Source: Curvibacter sp. CHRR-16 (GTDB taxonomy: Bacteria; Pseudomonadota; Gammaproteobacteria; Burkholderiales; Burkholderiaceae_C). From it: DNA of 64,000 nt. The notes beneath the pieces were generated by a model that saw nothing but the letters and a program-made list of their open reading frames with translations, ran no database searches and had not been told where the DNA came from. Position numbers and translations under genes: made by a program. Of this stretch, positions 44,999 to 53,836 are shown piece after piece. Every line of letters begins with the position of its first letter. Position 1 is the first letter of the stretch. The stretch covers positions 124,001-188,000 of the forward strand of contig NZ_JAHCSH010000002.1 of assembly GCF_018474005.1 (NCBI RefSeq), given 5' to 3'.

Positions 44999-46180
44999 AT
45001 GGAATCAGGCAGTCAGGATCGCAATTTACCGGCATCGCAGCGCAAGCTGCGCAAAGCCCGTGAAGAGGGCAACATCAGCCGCTCGCAAGACCTGTCCCAC
45101 GCCGCAGTGCTGGGGGCTGGTGCAGTGGGCTTGCTCCTGCTCACACCCCAAATTTTGGAAGAACTGCAAAAAATCCTGCAGTACGGCCTGTCCTTTGATG
45201 CCCAAACCATCCAGCAAGCACCACGCATGCTGGAACGCCTGAGCACCGCCAGTTGGGTCGGTTTGGCCTTGTGCGGCGTGTTCGCGGCCGTCACCATGCT
45301 CTCAAGCATTTTGTCGGCGTTGGCCAGCAGTGGTTGGATCTACAGCCTGCACCCCATCATGCCAGACTTCAGCCGCGTCAGCCCCTTGAGCGGCTTTGGC
45401 AACCTTTTTTCCAAAAAGAAGTTGATTGATACCGCCAAGATGACAGCCATTGCGATCATCTTGCTATTAATCGGTGCCTTGTATTTGCACACTGGCATGC
45501 CTGAAATGGCAGCCACCTTGCGCCAACCCTCTGCAGCAGCGCTCACCACCTTGGTCAACTGGTTGATTGCCGGTTTGGGTCTGTTGTTGCTGGTGGTGAT
45601 TGGTGCGGCACTCATTGACGTGCCCTTGCAAAGCTTTCTGCACAAAGAAAGCCTGAAGATGAGTCAACAAGAACTCAAACAAGAGCACAAAGAGTCGGAC
45701 GGCAACCCACAAATCAAAAGCAAGATTCGCCAAAAGCAGCGCGAATTGGCCCAAAAAAGCAGCGTCACCGCCGTGCCTAAGGCCGACTTTGTGGTCATGA
45801 ACCCCACCCACTTTGCAGTAGCCGTGCGCTACGACGAAAAAACCATGACAGCCCCACGCGTCATCTCCAAGGGTGCTGATTTGCTGGCGCTCAAGATCCG
45901 CGATGTGGCCAAGCAGCACGACATCCCCGTGCTGCAGTCCCCCATGCTGGCACGTGCTCTGTACGCCAACGCTGAACTGGATCAAGACATTCCCACCGCG
46001 CTGTACACCGCCGTAGCCCAAGTGCTGGCCTATGTCTACCGCCTGCGCGCTGCTCTGCGCGGCCAAGGTGCCATGCCACGCGATGTGCCCCAACCACAGG
46101 TGCCCGAGGAACTCGATCCGCATTCGCCCCAGTTTGGCAAGACATCCAACCAACGTACTAACAAGGAAGCAATGGCATGA
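44999..46180 (+). CDS. flhB: Flagellar export gate protein FlhB
   Basis: A 393-residue FlhB. Four membrane helices span about residues 35-205. The cytoplasmic domain has the self-cleavage site Asn268-Pro-Thr-His, typical of the substrate-specificity switch. It changes export from hook to filament proteins on a cue from FliK. The C-terminal extension past about 355 is Pro-rich and poorly conserved. First gene of the flhB-A-F-G-fliA run; it overlaps flhA by four bases (ATGA). Confidence 0.96.
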   Translation: MESGSQDRNLPASQRKLRKAREEGNISRSQDLSHAAVLGAGAVGLLLLTPQILEELQKILQYGLSFDAQTIQQAPRMLERLSTASWVGLALCGVFAAVTMLSSILSALASSGWIYSLHPIMPDFSRVSPLSGFGNLFSKKKLIDTAKMTAIAIILLLIGALYLHTGMPEMAATLRQPSAAALTTLVNWLIAGLGLLLLVVIGAALIDVPLQSFLHKESLKMSQQELKQEHKESDGNPQIKSKIRQKQRELAQKSSVTAVPKADFVVMNPTHFAVAVRYDEKTMTAPRVISKGADLLALKIRDVAKQHDIPVLQSPMLARALYANAELDQDIPTALYTAVAQVLAYVYRLRAALRGQGAMPRDVPQPQVPEELDPHSPQFGKTSNQRTNKEAMA

Positions 46181-48258
46181 ACGCATCGCTCAAAACCTGG
46201 CAACAGTGGCTGGGCAAGAACGCTGCCCTGATCCACGGTGCAGCCGCCCCCATTTTGGTCGTGGCCATTTTGGCCATGATGGTGCTGCCCCTGCCCGCCT
46301 TCTTGCTGGACACCTTCTTCACGCTCAACATCGCCATCGCGCTGATGGTAATGATGGTGGCCGCCTACATGGTGCGCCCACTGGACTTCGCGGCCTTTCC
46401 TACCGTCTTGCTGCTCACCACCTTGCTGCGCTTGTCGCTCAACGTAGCATCCACCCGCGTGGTGCTGCTACACGGTCATACAGGCCCCGGCGCTGCAGGC
46501 GCGGTGATTGAGGCCTTTGGCCACTTCTTGATCGGAGGCAACTTTGCCGTCGGTTTGATCGTTTTCGCCATCTTGGTGGTCATCAACTTCGTGGTGGTGA
46601 CCAAGGGTTCCGAGCGCATTGCCGAAGTCTCTGCCCGATTCACCTTGGATGCCATGCCCGGCAAGCAAATGGCCGTGGATGCGGACTTGAACGCGGGCGT
46701 AATTGACGACAAAGAAGCCAAACGCCGCCGCGCCGAGATTGGCGAAGAAGCCGAGTTCTTCGGCTCCATGGATGGTGCTTCCAAGTTCGTGCGCGGCGAC
46801 GCGATTGCTGGCATTTTGATTTTGCTCATCAACATCTTCGGCGGCTTTGCCATCGGCATCTTGCAGCACGACCTGAGTGCTGGCGAAGCGGCTAACAGCT
46901 ACATCTTGCTGGCAGTTGGTGACGCGCTGGTGGCCCAAATCCCCGGCTTGTTGATCTCAGTGGCGGCTGCCATGGTGGTGTCCCGGGTAGGTAAAGAGAC
47001 TGACATTGGCAAACAGATCATGGGCCAGATGTTTGTGTCGCCCCGTGCATTGGGCATCACAGCAGGCATCCTTGGCGTCGTGGGGCTGATTCCCAATATG
47101 CCCCATGTGGTGTTTTTGAGTATTGCTTCCATCTTGGGCTATGCCGCATGGGCCATGGCCCACCGCCCCCCCCCCAAAGCAGAGGCACCAGCCCCTGTCA
47201 CCAACCCCAATGATGGCGAAGCCAGTTGGGATGACCTGCAACCCGTGGATCAATTGGGCTTGGAGTTGGGTTATCGCCTCATCGTGCTAGTGGACAAAAA
47301 CCGCCAAGGCGATTTGCTCAATCGCATCAAAGGCGTACGCCGCAAATTCGCCCAAGAAGTGGGATTCCTGCCCCCTGCCGTGCACGTGCGTGACAACCTG
47401 GAACTGCGTCCCAGCATGTACCGCATCACCCTGCGCGGTGTGGTAGTCGGTGAAGGTGAAGCCTTCCCCGGCATGTACTTGGCCATCAACCCCGGCGGCA
47501 TCACCACCCCGCTCATTGGCACCCCCACCACCGACCCCGCTTTCGGTTTGCCCGCCCACTGGATCGACGAACGCCAGAAGGAAGCCGCACAAATGGCCGG
47601 TTTTACCGTGGTTGATTCTGAGACTGTCATGGCGACCCATTTGTCACACTTGATGCAAGTCCAAGCCGCCAAGTTGCTGAGCCGGACAGAGACCCAACAG
47701 TTGTTGGATCACGTAGCCAAAGTGGCCCCCAAATTGATCGAGGAAGTAGTACCCAAAATGGTTTCTGTTGCTGTATTCCAGAAAGTACTGCAACTGCTGC
47801 TCGAAGAATCGGTGCCTATCCGCGATATCCGCACCATCATCGAATCGGTTGCTGAGCATGCTGCCAGCACCACAGACCCTGTGGAATTGGCCAAGCGCAC
47901 CCGCGTAGCGCTGAGCCCTGCCATCGTGCAGCAGATCTATGGCCCGACCAAAGAGCTCAACGTGATTGCCATCGACCCCCCATTGGAGCGACTGCTCATG
48001 CAAGCCCTGACCAACAGCCAAGGCCCCGCTCTGGATCCGAACGTAGCCGACATGCTGACCCGCACCGCGGCCGAAACTGCGCTCAAGCAAGAAGAAATTG
48101 GCATTCCTGCCTGCTTGCTGGTTCCAGACCCCATCCGCAATTCCATTGCCAAGCTGGTGCGCCGTGTGGCACCCCGCCTGCAAGTGCTCTCGCACAGTGA
48201 AATTCCTGAAACCCACTCTATTCGCATAGGCCCCATCCTTAAAGGAGCTGCAGCATGA
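46177..48258 (+). CDS. flhA: Flagellar export gate protein FlhA
   Basis: A 693-residue FlhA. The N-terminal part (about 20-330) has several membrane helices and the FHIPEP-family stretch (LRLSLNVASTRVVLLHGHTG and DAMPGKQMAVDADLNAG). The C-terminal cytoplasmic domain forms the nonameric ring that receives chaperone-substrate complexes. Overlaps both flhB and flhF by four bases. Confidence 0.97.
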   Translation: MNASLKTWQQWLGKNAALIHGAAAPILVVAILAMMVLPLPAFLLDTFFTLNIAIALMVMMVAAYMVRPLDFAAFPTVLLLTTLLRLSLNVASTRVVLLHGHTGPGAAGAVIEAFGHFLIGGNFAVGLIVFAILVVINFVVVTKGSERIAEVSARFTLDAMPGKQMAVDADLNAGVIDDKEAKRRRAEIGEEAEFFGSMDGASKFVRGDAIAGILILLINIFGGFAIGILQHDLSAGEAANSYILLAVGDALVAQIPGLLISVAAAMVVSRVGKETDIGKQIMGQMFVSPRALGITAGILGVVGLIPNMPHVVFLSIASILGYAAWAMAHRPPPKAEAPAPVTNPNDGEASWDDLQPVDQLGLELGYRLIVLVDKNRQGDLLNRIKGVRRKFAQEVGFLPPAVHVRDNLELRPSMYRITLRGVVVGEGEAFPGMYLAINPGGITTPLIGTPTTDPAFGLPAHWIDERQKEAAQMAGFTVVDSETVMATHLSHLMQVQAAKLLSRTETQQLLDHVAKVAPKLIEEVVPKMVSVAVFQKVLQLLLEESVPIRDIRTIIESVAEHAASTTDPVELAKRTRVALSPAIVQQIYGPTKELNVIAIDPPLERLLMQALTNSQGPALDPNVADMLTRTAAETALKQEEIGIPACLLVPDPIRNSIAKLVRRVAPRLQVLSHSEIPETHSIRIGPILKGAAA

Positions 48259-49703
48259 CCATCCAACGCTTCATCGCCCCCACCTCTCGAGAAGCCTTGG
48301 CCAAAGCCCGCATGGCTTTTGGAGAGGGCACCCTGATTTTGTCCAACCGCCAAACCGAACATGGCGTCGAAGTAGTTGCCACGGCAGAAGACACGCTCGA
48401 CGGATTGGATGCCAGCCTGCGCCAAAGCCATGCGCCTGCCAGCAGCAACGGTGGCAAAACACGCCCTGCGCCCGGCAGCTACCAAGAAACTGCTCAGCAA
48501 GTGGAAGCCGATGTGGAAAAACTCTCCATGAGTACCCTGTCTTTCCAAGACTACGTACGCGAGCGCATGGCACGCCGCAAGCAAGAGCAAGAGGTCGCTA
48601 GCGTCGCCAGCGACACACCCTCGCTGCCAAACACCGTTGCACCACGCGCCCCACAGCGCCAAGCCCCGGCCAACGCACGCAACACCGCCAGCCACGAAGT
48701 GCACACCCCGCAGCGTGCAGCGCGGGCACCCGCGCCTATCCAGGTTGCACCCAATATGCCCGATGGCGTGATGCAAGAGCTGCAATCCATGCGCGAACTG
48801 ATTGAAGACCGCTTCAACACCCTGACTTGGTTGGGCCAAGCGCGCAAGAACCCCATCCACTCCAACCTGATGCTCAAGCTCATCCGCGCTGGCTACTCCC
48901 CCTCACTGGCACGCGCAGTCTTGGAGCGTCTGCCAGAAGAGATGGATGCCCCCGAATCGCTACGCTGGGTCATGGACGTTTTGGAGCGCAACATCCGCAC
49001 CGATGCCACAGCCCAAAACCTGCACGAAGAAGGCGGCGTATTTGCCCTCGTGGGCTCTACCGGCGTAGGAAAAACCACCACCGCTGCCAAACTGGCTGGC
49101 TTGTGTGCCCAGACCTATGGCCCCAGCAGCGTGGGCCTCATCACCCTGGATACCTACCGCGTAGGAGCCCATGAGCAACTGCGCACCTACGGCAAGATGC
49201 TCGGTGTGGTAGCCCACATGGCCCACGACAAAGCCGCCCTACAAGACCTGCTGGGCTTGCTGTCCAACAAGAAAATGGTGCTCATCGACACCACTGGCAT
49301 TGCGCCACGCGACCCACGCAAACAAGAGCTGCTGGACTTGATCGACCTGCCCCGCATCAAACGTATCTTGGTACTCAATGCAGGCAGCCATGGCGACACG
49401 CTGGACGAAGCCGTGCAGTGCTTCAAAACCGGTGCGATCCAGCACGCGGTACTGTCCAAAATTGACGAGGCCGTCAAACTCGGCCCCGCTATCGATGCGG
49501 TGATTCGCCACCAACTGTTGCTGCGCGGTGTAACCACAGGCCAGCGCGTGCCCGAAGACTGGGAAAGCGCCTCGGCTGCCAAGTTGGTGCAACTGTCCAT
49601 GCGTTCCAGTGGCAACTCGGCCCACGACCCCAAAGACATGGATTTGGGCTTTTTCTTCAGCCACGCCAACAACCAAAACCTGCAAGGGGTGCTGCATGCT
49701 TGA
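48255..49703 (+). CDS. flhF: Flagellar SRP-type GTPase FlhF
   Basis: A 482-residue protein: an N-terminal basic region, a low-complexity linker, and an NG domain (about 185-455) with P-loop VGSTGVGKTTTAAKLAG, LITLDTYRVGAHEQL and DTTGIAPRD (the G3 loop has Thr where many have Ala). It places and times flagellar assembly at the pole with FlhG. The next gene, an FlhG homologue, starts inside its last codons (8-base overlap). Confidence 0.94.
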   Translation: MTIQRFIAPTSREALAKARMAFGEGTLILSNRQTEHGVEVVATAEDTLDGLDASLRQSHAPASSNGGKTRPAPGSYQETAQQVEADVEKLSMSTLSFQDYVRERMARRKQEQEVASVASDTPSLPNTVAPRAPQRQAPANARNTASHEVHTPQRAARAPAPIQVAPNMPDGVMQELQSMRELIEDRFNTLTWLGQARKNPIHSNLMLKLIRAGYSPSLARAVLERLPEEMDAPESLRWVMDVLERNIRTDATAQNLHEEGGVFALVGSTGVGKTTTAAKLAGLCAQTYGPSSVGLITLDTYRVGAHEQLRTYGKMLGVVAHMAHDKAALQDLLGLLSNKKMVLIDTTGIAPRDPRKQELLDLIDLPRIKRILVLNAGSHGDTLDEAVQCFKTGAIQHAVLSKIDEAVKLGPAIDAVIRHQLLLRGVTTGQRVPEDWESASAAKLVQLSMRSSGNSAHDPKDMDLGFFFSHANNQNLQGVLHA

Positions 49704-50508
49704 AGCCCCTCTCCACCAAGCTGCTGGGTTGATCCGACTGGGCGTGCACCACTCGCCCAAGCTGCTGGCCATGGTGAGCCACGGTGACGAGAATGCCGAA
49801 CTACCACTGCTGCTGCGCCTGTGCACCAACATGGTTGAGCTGGGTTACCCCGTGGTAGTGCTCGATGGCACCGCCATGGAAAGCAACGACAACCCCGGCC
49901 TAGAACAAGCCCTGCAAGGCTTAGAAAGCGGTTGGTCCAGCTTAGAAACCCCGGGCTGGAACATCATCCCCGCGGGCTTGGGCCTGCTCAGCTTGGCCGC
50001 CCGCAACCGCGGTGTGCTGGGTTGGAACGGTGTGCATGCCCTGTTTGGCCACCACGCAGTGGTCGTCGTCTACGCCACCGCCACGGTGCTTACCCCGCTC
50101 TTTACGGGCAGTGAAGTACGCCCCGTAATCGCGCTGTCGCGCGCCAAAACCTCGCTCCTGACAAGCTACGTGGCCCTCAAACGCGTCTTGACCAAAGGCC
50201 ATTTGCAACCCTTGGTGGTACATGTGCGCCAAGCCACGCCTGATAACAGCCCCAGCCCCGTAACTGGTTTGCAGGAATACACCCGCCAATTTTTGCAGTA
50301 CGAGTTTTCGGCTATTGAGCTGGACATTGACAGCGCTGAAGACAACAGCGCCGACACCGATGTGCAACGCCTCGCCCTGGGCTTGCTGGAAACAGCCCAC
50401 ACCATGGCCAGTGGCAGCCATGAAGCAAGCCATTGGCTGCCCCCCCTGGTGCCCACTAACATGGCCAGCCCAGCCGTACCTGTTTCTTCGTCCGTCGGGA
50501 GACACTGA
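49696..50508 (+). CDS. flhG: FlhG-like protein with degenerate P-loop
   Basis: A 270-residue protein in the place of FlhG (FleN), the ParA/MinD-type ATPase that controls flagellar number. The N-terminal FlhF-activating motif is kept in altered form (HQAAGLIRL, residues 7-15; family DQAxxLR). The P-loop position, where the family has KGGVGKT, reads VSHGDENAEL (27-36) and lacks the glycines, lysine and threonine needed for nucleotide. The later ParA-like beta strand and helix remain (YPVVVLDG; ALSRAKTSLLTSYVALKRVL). So the fold is probably kept without ATP hydrolysis. The frame opens at 49609, but the ATG at 49696 begins the homology. It overlaps flhF by 8 bases and fliA by one. Confidence 0.8.
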   Translation: MLEAPLHQAAGLIRLGVHHSPKLLAMVSHGDENAELPLLLRLCTNMVELGYPVVVLDGTAMESNDNPGLEQALQGLESGWSSLETPGWNIIPAGLGLLSLAARNRGVLGWNGVHALFGHHAVVVVYATATVLTPLFTGSEVRPVIALSRAKTSLLTSYVALKRVLTKGHLQPLVVHVRQATPDNSPSPVTGLQEYTRQFLQYEFSAIELDIDSAEDNSADTDVQRLALGLLETAHTMASGSHEASHWLPPLVPTNMASPAVPVSSSVGRH

Positions 50509-51221
50509 TGTACACCGCCAAAGGACAACTGGATCGCAGTTCGCTCATCAAACAGTACCAGCCGCTGGTACGGCGTCTGGCCCATCACATGATGGCCAAA
50601 CTCCCCCCCAGTGTGGATGTGGAAGACCTGATACAGGTTGGCCTCATTGGGTTGTCCGATGCGCTCTCGCGCTACGAAGCCTCGCAAGGCGTGCAGTTTG
50701 AAACCTTTGCCACCCAGCGCATTCGCGGTGCCATGCTCGATGAACTGCGCGAAAACGACTGGATGTCGCGCGGTTCACGCAAGAGCCAAAAGGAAATCGA
50801 ATCGGCCGTTCGCAAGCTGGAGCACAAATTTGGCCGCAGCCCCAGTGAGTCGGAAATTGCCACCGAACTGGGCATGAAACTGGCCGACTACCAAGCCTTG
50901 CTGAGCAAAGTGCGCGGCACGCAGTTGGTCTACTTGGAAGACATGGCCAGCCACGACGACGATGACGGTTACCTAGACCGCCACTCCGTGGACAAAGATG
51001 CCGACCCCATGAATCTGCTGCGCAACCAGCGTCTGCGCGAATCGTTGGTCGAAGCCATCAAAGCCTTGCCCGAGCGCGAGCAGTACATCATGAGCATGTA
51101 CTACGAGCACGACATGAACCTGAAAGAAATTGCCGCTGTACTGGAAGTGACCGAATCGCGCATCTGCCAACTACACAGCCAAGCGATTGCCCGCTTGCGC
51201 GCCAAGATGCGCTCCCATTGA
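50508..51221 (+). CDS. fliA: Flagellar sigma factor FliA (sigma-28)
   Basis: A 237-residue sigma factor of the FliA group. Region 2 has YQPLVRRLAHHMMAKLPPSV and VEDLIQVGLIGLSDALSRYE; region 3 follows, and region 4 has REQYIMSMYYEHDMNLKEIA with its helix-turn-helix. It directs late genes from TAAAGTTT-N11-GCCGATAA promoters, four of which are visible in this window, and FlgM holds it in check. It starts on the flhG stop (TGATG). Confidence 0.97.
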   Translation: MYTAKGQLDRSSLIKQYQPLVRRLAHHMMAKLPPSVDVEDLIQVGLIGLSDALSRYEASQGVQFETFATQRIRGAMLDELRENDWMSRGSRKSQKEIESAVRKLEHKFGRSPSESEIATELGMKLADYQALLSKVRGTQLVYLEDMASHDDDDGYLDRHSVDKDADPMNLLRNQRLRESLVEAIKALPEREQYIMSMYYEHDMNLKEIAAVLEVTESRICQLHSQAIARLRAKMRSH

Positions 51222-51249
51222 AAGCTGGCTGCGGTGGCTTCTCAGCCAC

Positions 51250-52008
51250 TCAAACCATGCTTTTGGGTTCGTCCACCATTTTTTGGTAGACAAAGCTCTT
51301 GAGCAGCACTTCTTGCTCACTGGTCAGATTGACAAACTCCACCCCAAAGTGACACAGGTCTTGGCCATTTTGGAGCGCGGTAGAACTGGGCGTCATGACC
51401 CGCACGACAGCCTGCACCGTGAGGGGCGTTTTCACCCCATGCAGTGGCAGCTGCAACTGCAACTGCAAGGTATCCCCCACACCCCCAATTGCCTCGCGCC
51501 CATCAACCAAGGCGCCGCTGGCACTGATGTTAGAGATCACCGCCACGGAGGGCAGCGCTTGTCCCATCTGGCTGGCAGTCACCGAAAACACATCGGCCAC
51601 CAGCTTGCAGCGCACCCGGGGGTATTTGCGAATCAGTGAACTGGTGACTTTGCTGGGATAAGTCAGGTGCAAATACGGGTACGGTGCTCTGCATACACGC
51701 AAAATATCCGCGGCAAAAGCAAACGCTGCTTGGCGCACAAACGCACGCATCACCAGGGTTTCGTTTTCTAGCAGAGGAATCAACTCACCACGCGGTCCAC
51801 GGGGCATGGTGATCAGCAAAGACAGTCCTTCCCAGTACCCCAGCAAGGATGCAAACACCCGTGGCAGCTTCAAGCTAGCTGGCGGTTCAATTTGGATTTT
51901 GGAGCCTATGGGCAAACCGATGTCCGCGAATGCAAGCGCTTTGGCCCCAGCGGTTTGGGCTGCGGCGTCATCGTTCTCGGGTGACAACGGTTGATCTGGG
52001 ACACTCAT
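51250..52008 (-). CDS. PilZ-domain flagellar brake-like protein (YcgR type)
   Basis: A 252-residue protein with an N-terminal YcgR-like domain (about 30-125) and a C-terminal PilZ domain (about 140-240). The cyclic-di-GMP ligands are visible: R-x3-R (RKYPR) and N-x-S-x2-G (SNISASGALVDG). YcgR proteins bind cyclic-di-GMP and slow or bias the motor. Start is the ATG at 52008 (MSVPDQPL). It converges on fliA, with its own promoter region. Confidence 0.88.
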   Translation of the reverse strand: MSVPDQPLSPENDDAAAQTAGAKALAFADIGLPIGSKIQIEPPASLKLPRVFASLLGYWEGLSLLITMPRGPRGELIPLLENETLVMRAFVRQAAFAFAADILRVCRAPYPYLHLTYPSKVTSSLIRKYPRVRCKLVADVFSVTASQMGQALPSVAVISNISASGALVDGREAIGGVGDTLQLQLQLPLHGVKTPLTVQAVVRVMTPSSTALQNGQDLCHFGVEFVNLTSEQEVLLKSFVYQKMVDEPKSMV

Positions 52009-52070
52009 ACAAGGCAATAGGCGCAGATAGGCTCACACTGCGCTCGACCTTACCAGAAAAGGCTACACGC

Positions 52071-52097
52071 CCTTGCCCTGCTGAAAGCAGGACAAGG
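52071..52097 (-). terminator. Hairpin downstream of flgN
   Basis: CCTTG-c-CCTGC and GCAGG-a-CAAGG form a strong stem with a 5-base loop, 10 bases past the flgN stop. No T-run directly follows on the minus strand, so termination is uncertain. Confidence 0.4.
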
Positions 52098-52106
52098 ATA
52101 TGGGCG

Positions 52107-52484
52107 TCAGAGGGTTTGCACGTTGACTGGCTGCTGCGACTTGGCTGCCATGTTGTAAGTGTGCTGATTTTTCAATGCGGGGAAAAATAGCTGCACAGCC
52201 TGCTCTGCATAGGCCTGCTGGCGCAACAAATGCTCACGCACCATCGCAACGTCTTGGGCCAAAGCACTGACCTGCTCTGCAACCGCTTGGGCATCTACCA
52301 CCCTATAGGGCATGGACTGGCGCAAGGCCATGGCCAACTCTTGGGCCAACTGGGAAAACTTTTGCGACTGCTGCTGTACTGCATCCACATCGGCATCGCG
52401 CAGGGCTTGCTGCACATCGGCCACTTGGGTTTGCATCAGGCTCAGGACATCATCCAGACAAAACGACTCAGAATTTTCTGACAT
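52107..52484 (-). CDS. flgN: FlgN-like flagellar export chaperone
   Basis: A 125-residue helical protein located directly after flgM, in the usual flgM-flgN order. FlgN escorts the hook-filament junction proteins FlgK and FlgL. The sequence is only weakly conserved in the family; helices (MQTQVADVQQALRDADVDAV; VAEQVSALAQDVAMVREHLL) and a C-terminal motif (NQHTYNMAAKSQQPVNVQTL) fit. Identity rests on position and pattern. Confidence 0.8.
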   Translation of the reverse strand: MSENSESFCLDDVLSLMQTQVADVQQALRDADVDAVQQQSQKFSQLAQELAMALRQSMPYRVVDAQAVAEQVSALAQDVAMVREHLLRQQAYAEQAVQLFFPALKNQHTYNMAAKSQQPVNVQTL

Positions 52485-52502
52485 GGCACCGCCTTGTGGG
52501 TA

Positions 52503-52835
52503 TCAGTTCAGTGGCTGGTTGCCACGATCCATCATTTCTTGGGCGTTGGAGAGCATCTTGTCGGCAATCGCATCGGGATTGGCTTTGAAGCTTCCATCTT
52601 TGATGGATTGCTTCATCTGTGCGACTTTTTTCTGGTCAATTTCAGCACCATCCCCTGTTTTTTCCATCGACTTGGCATTGGAGGACATGGTCACCGCCAC
52701 GCCCGGAGACGCGGCAGTTTGCTTAGCCTGGGTGGCCGCAGCAGATGCAGCGGTGCCCTGAGCCGTTTTTTGCCCTGCACTGGCGGTGCTACTGGGCACC
52801 GCACTGCTGATATCTGTTGGTTGACCTATTTTCAT
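52503..52835 (-). CDS. flgM: Anti-sigma-28 factor FlgM
   Basis: A 110-residue FlgM: a disordered N-terminal half (MKIGQPTDISSAVPSSTASA, typical start) and a C-terminal half with the FliA-binding helices (DQKKVAQMKQSIKDGSFKAN, PDAIADKMLSNAQEMM). It holds FliA until the hook is complete and it is exported. A sigma-28-like promoter (52878-52904) lies upstream, so FliA drives its own inhibitor. Confidence 0.93.
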   Translation of the reverse strand: MKIGQPTDISSAVPSSTASAGQKTAQGTAASAAATQAKQTAASPGVAVTMSSNAKSMEKTGDGAEIDQKKVAQMKQSIKDGSFKANPDAIADKMLSNAQEMMDRGNQPLN

Positions 52836-52877
52836 TTCTTTCTCCCAGACGAAATCTGGTTAAGGCAGATGCATCCA

Positions 52878-52904
52878 ATATCGGCCCCATTGGGGTGAAC
52901 TTGA
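52878..52904 (-). promoter_or_regulatory. Sigma-28-like promoter of flgMN
   Basis: On the minus strand TCAAGTTC, 11 bases, then GCCGATAT, nearly identical to the consensus TAAAGTTT-N11-GCCGATAA. It ends 42 bases before the flgM ATG, within the short gap after the flgA stop. Confidence 0.8.
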
Positions 52905-52923
52905 GGTGCAAACATACTGTTAT

Positions 52924-53688
52924 TCACAAATCGATACGTACCGTGCGGCTATCCACTACCTGGGCCGATACCACCCGCCCATTGTCGAACTTGATTTTGG
53001 CCATCTGTCCCACCACACCGGAAGACACGGCCAAAGCCTCGCCCGAGACTTGGAAGCCATCGCCTTGGGCAATCACCCGCAGCGGTGTACCGGCTTGGAA
53101 CACTTCGCTGGCCTTGACCATGCCTTGACGCAAAGCCTGGCCTGCATTGAGCATACGGGTAGCCACTTGGCCGCGCCACGCATTGCGATCTTGCAACACT
53201 GCAGTGGGCTCTTCAGCCCAATCCACCTCAGCTTGCACTACATCGTCGTCAGACACAGTGCTACCACCTCGAATGCCATTGCGCACCACCCATGCTGGGC
53301 CAAAGGCTTTGACTTGGGTCGCAGCGGTCACATTCCAGCGAGCCACGCCATCGGTGCAACGCAAGCCCACGCGGCTACGTCCCCACAGACGGGTTCCCAC
53401 AGGCAAGTAGGCCTCTACCTGGGCGCAGGCGGGCAATTGCAAACGGGTATCCAACGGTGCCACCAACACTTCCATGCGCAAGCGCGGATCGGCACTTTCC
53501 GAAGTTTTGACCGCATCGTTGGCCCAACGTTGGGCTATTTGGCGCAAGGTATCCAAGTTAGCCAATGCTGGTTGCTGCGCAAACGCACTGCTGGCCAAAC
53601 AAAAGGCAAGCACTGCGAAAAGCACCACGATGCAATGCTGCAGCACAGTGCGAACAAGAGAAATACTTCTCCAATAACGCTGGTTCAT
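52924..53688 (-). CDS. flgA: P-ring assembly chaperone FlgA
   Basis: A 254-residue secreted protein. The signal peptide is about 1-37 (VLQHCIVVLFAVLAFCLASS, cleaved after AFA). The mature part carries a SAF domain (about 130-195; NGIRGGSTVSDDDVVQAEVD) and a C-terminal SAF-like segment (AGTPLRVIAQGDGFQVSGEA). FlgA is needed for polymerisation of FlgI. The ATG at 53688 follows AAAAAGGAGG. The upstream frame (to 53802) overlaps the divergent flgB control region and is not used. Confidence 0.93.
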   Translation of the reverse strand: MNQRYWRSISLVRTVLQHCIVVLFAVLAFCLASSAFAQQPALANLDTLRQIAQRWANDAVKTSESADPRLRMEVLVAPLDTRLQLPACAQVEAYLPVGTRLWGRSRVGLRCTDGVARWNVTAATQVKAFGPAWVVRNGIRGGSTVSDDDVVQAEVDWAEEPTAVLQDRNAWRGQVATRMLNAGQALRQGMVKASEVFQAGTPLRVIAQGDGFQVSGEALAVSSGVVGQMAKIKFDNGRVVSAQVVDSRTVRIDL

Positions 53689-53836
53689 ACAGCCTCCTTT
53701 TTGCATAGCCATGACTGTAGGCAGCCACCGCCCAGCAAAAGCCGCAATAAGCCCTGTCAACACCCCGCATTTCAGCCATTTGACGGCCTCAAGCATTTCC
53801 AATAATCGCCGTACCCCCTATTCCGCGAGGCTATTC

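Noticed and set aside
52009-52060. Possible sigma-28 promoter of the PilZ gene (TAAGGTCG-N12-GCCTATCT, minus strand)
   Set aside because: The spacer is one base too long and the -10 has three mismatches; too weak to list.
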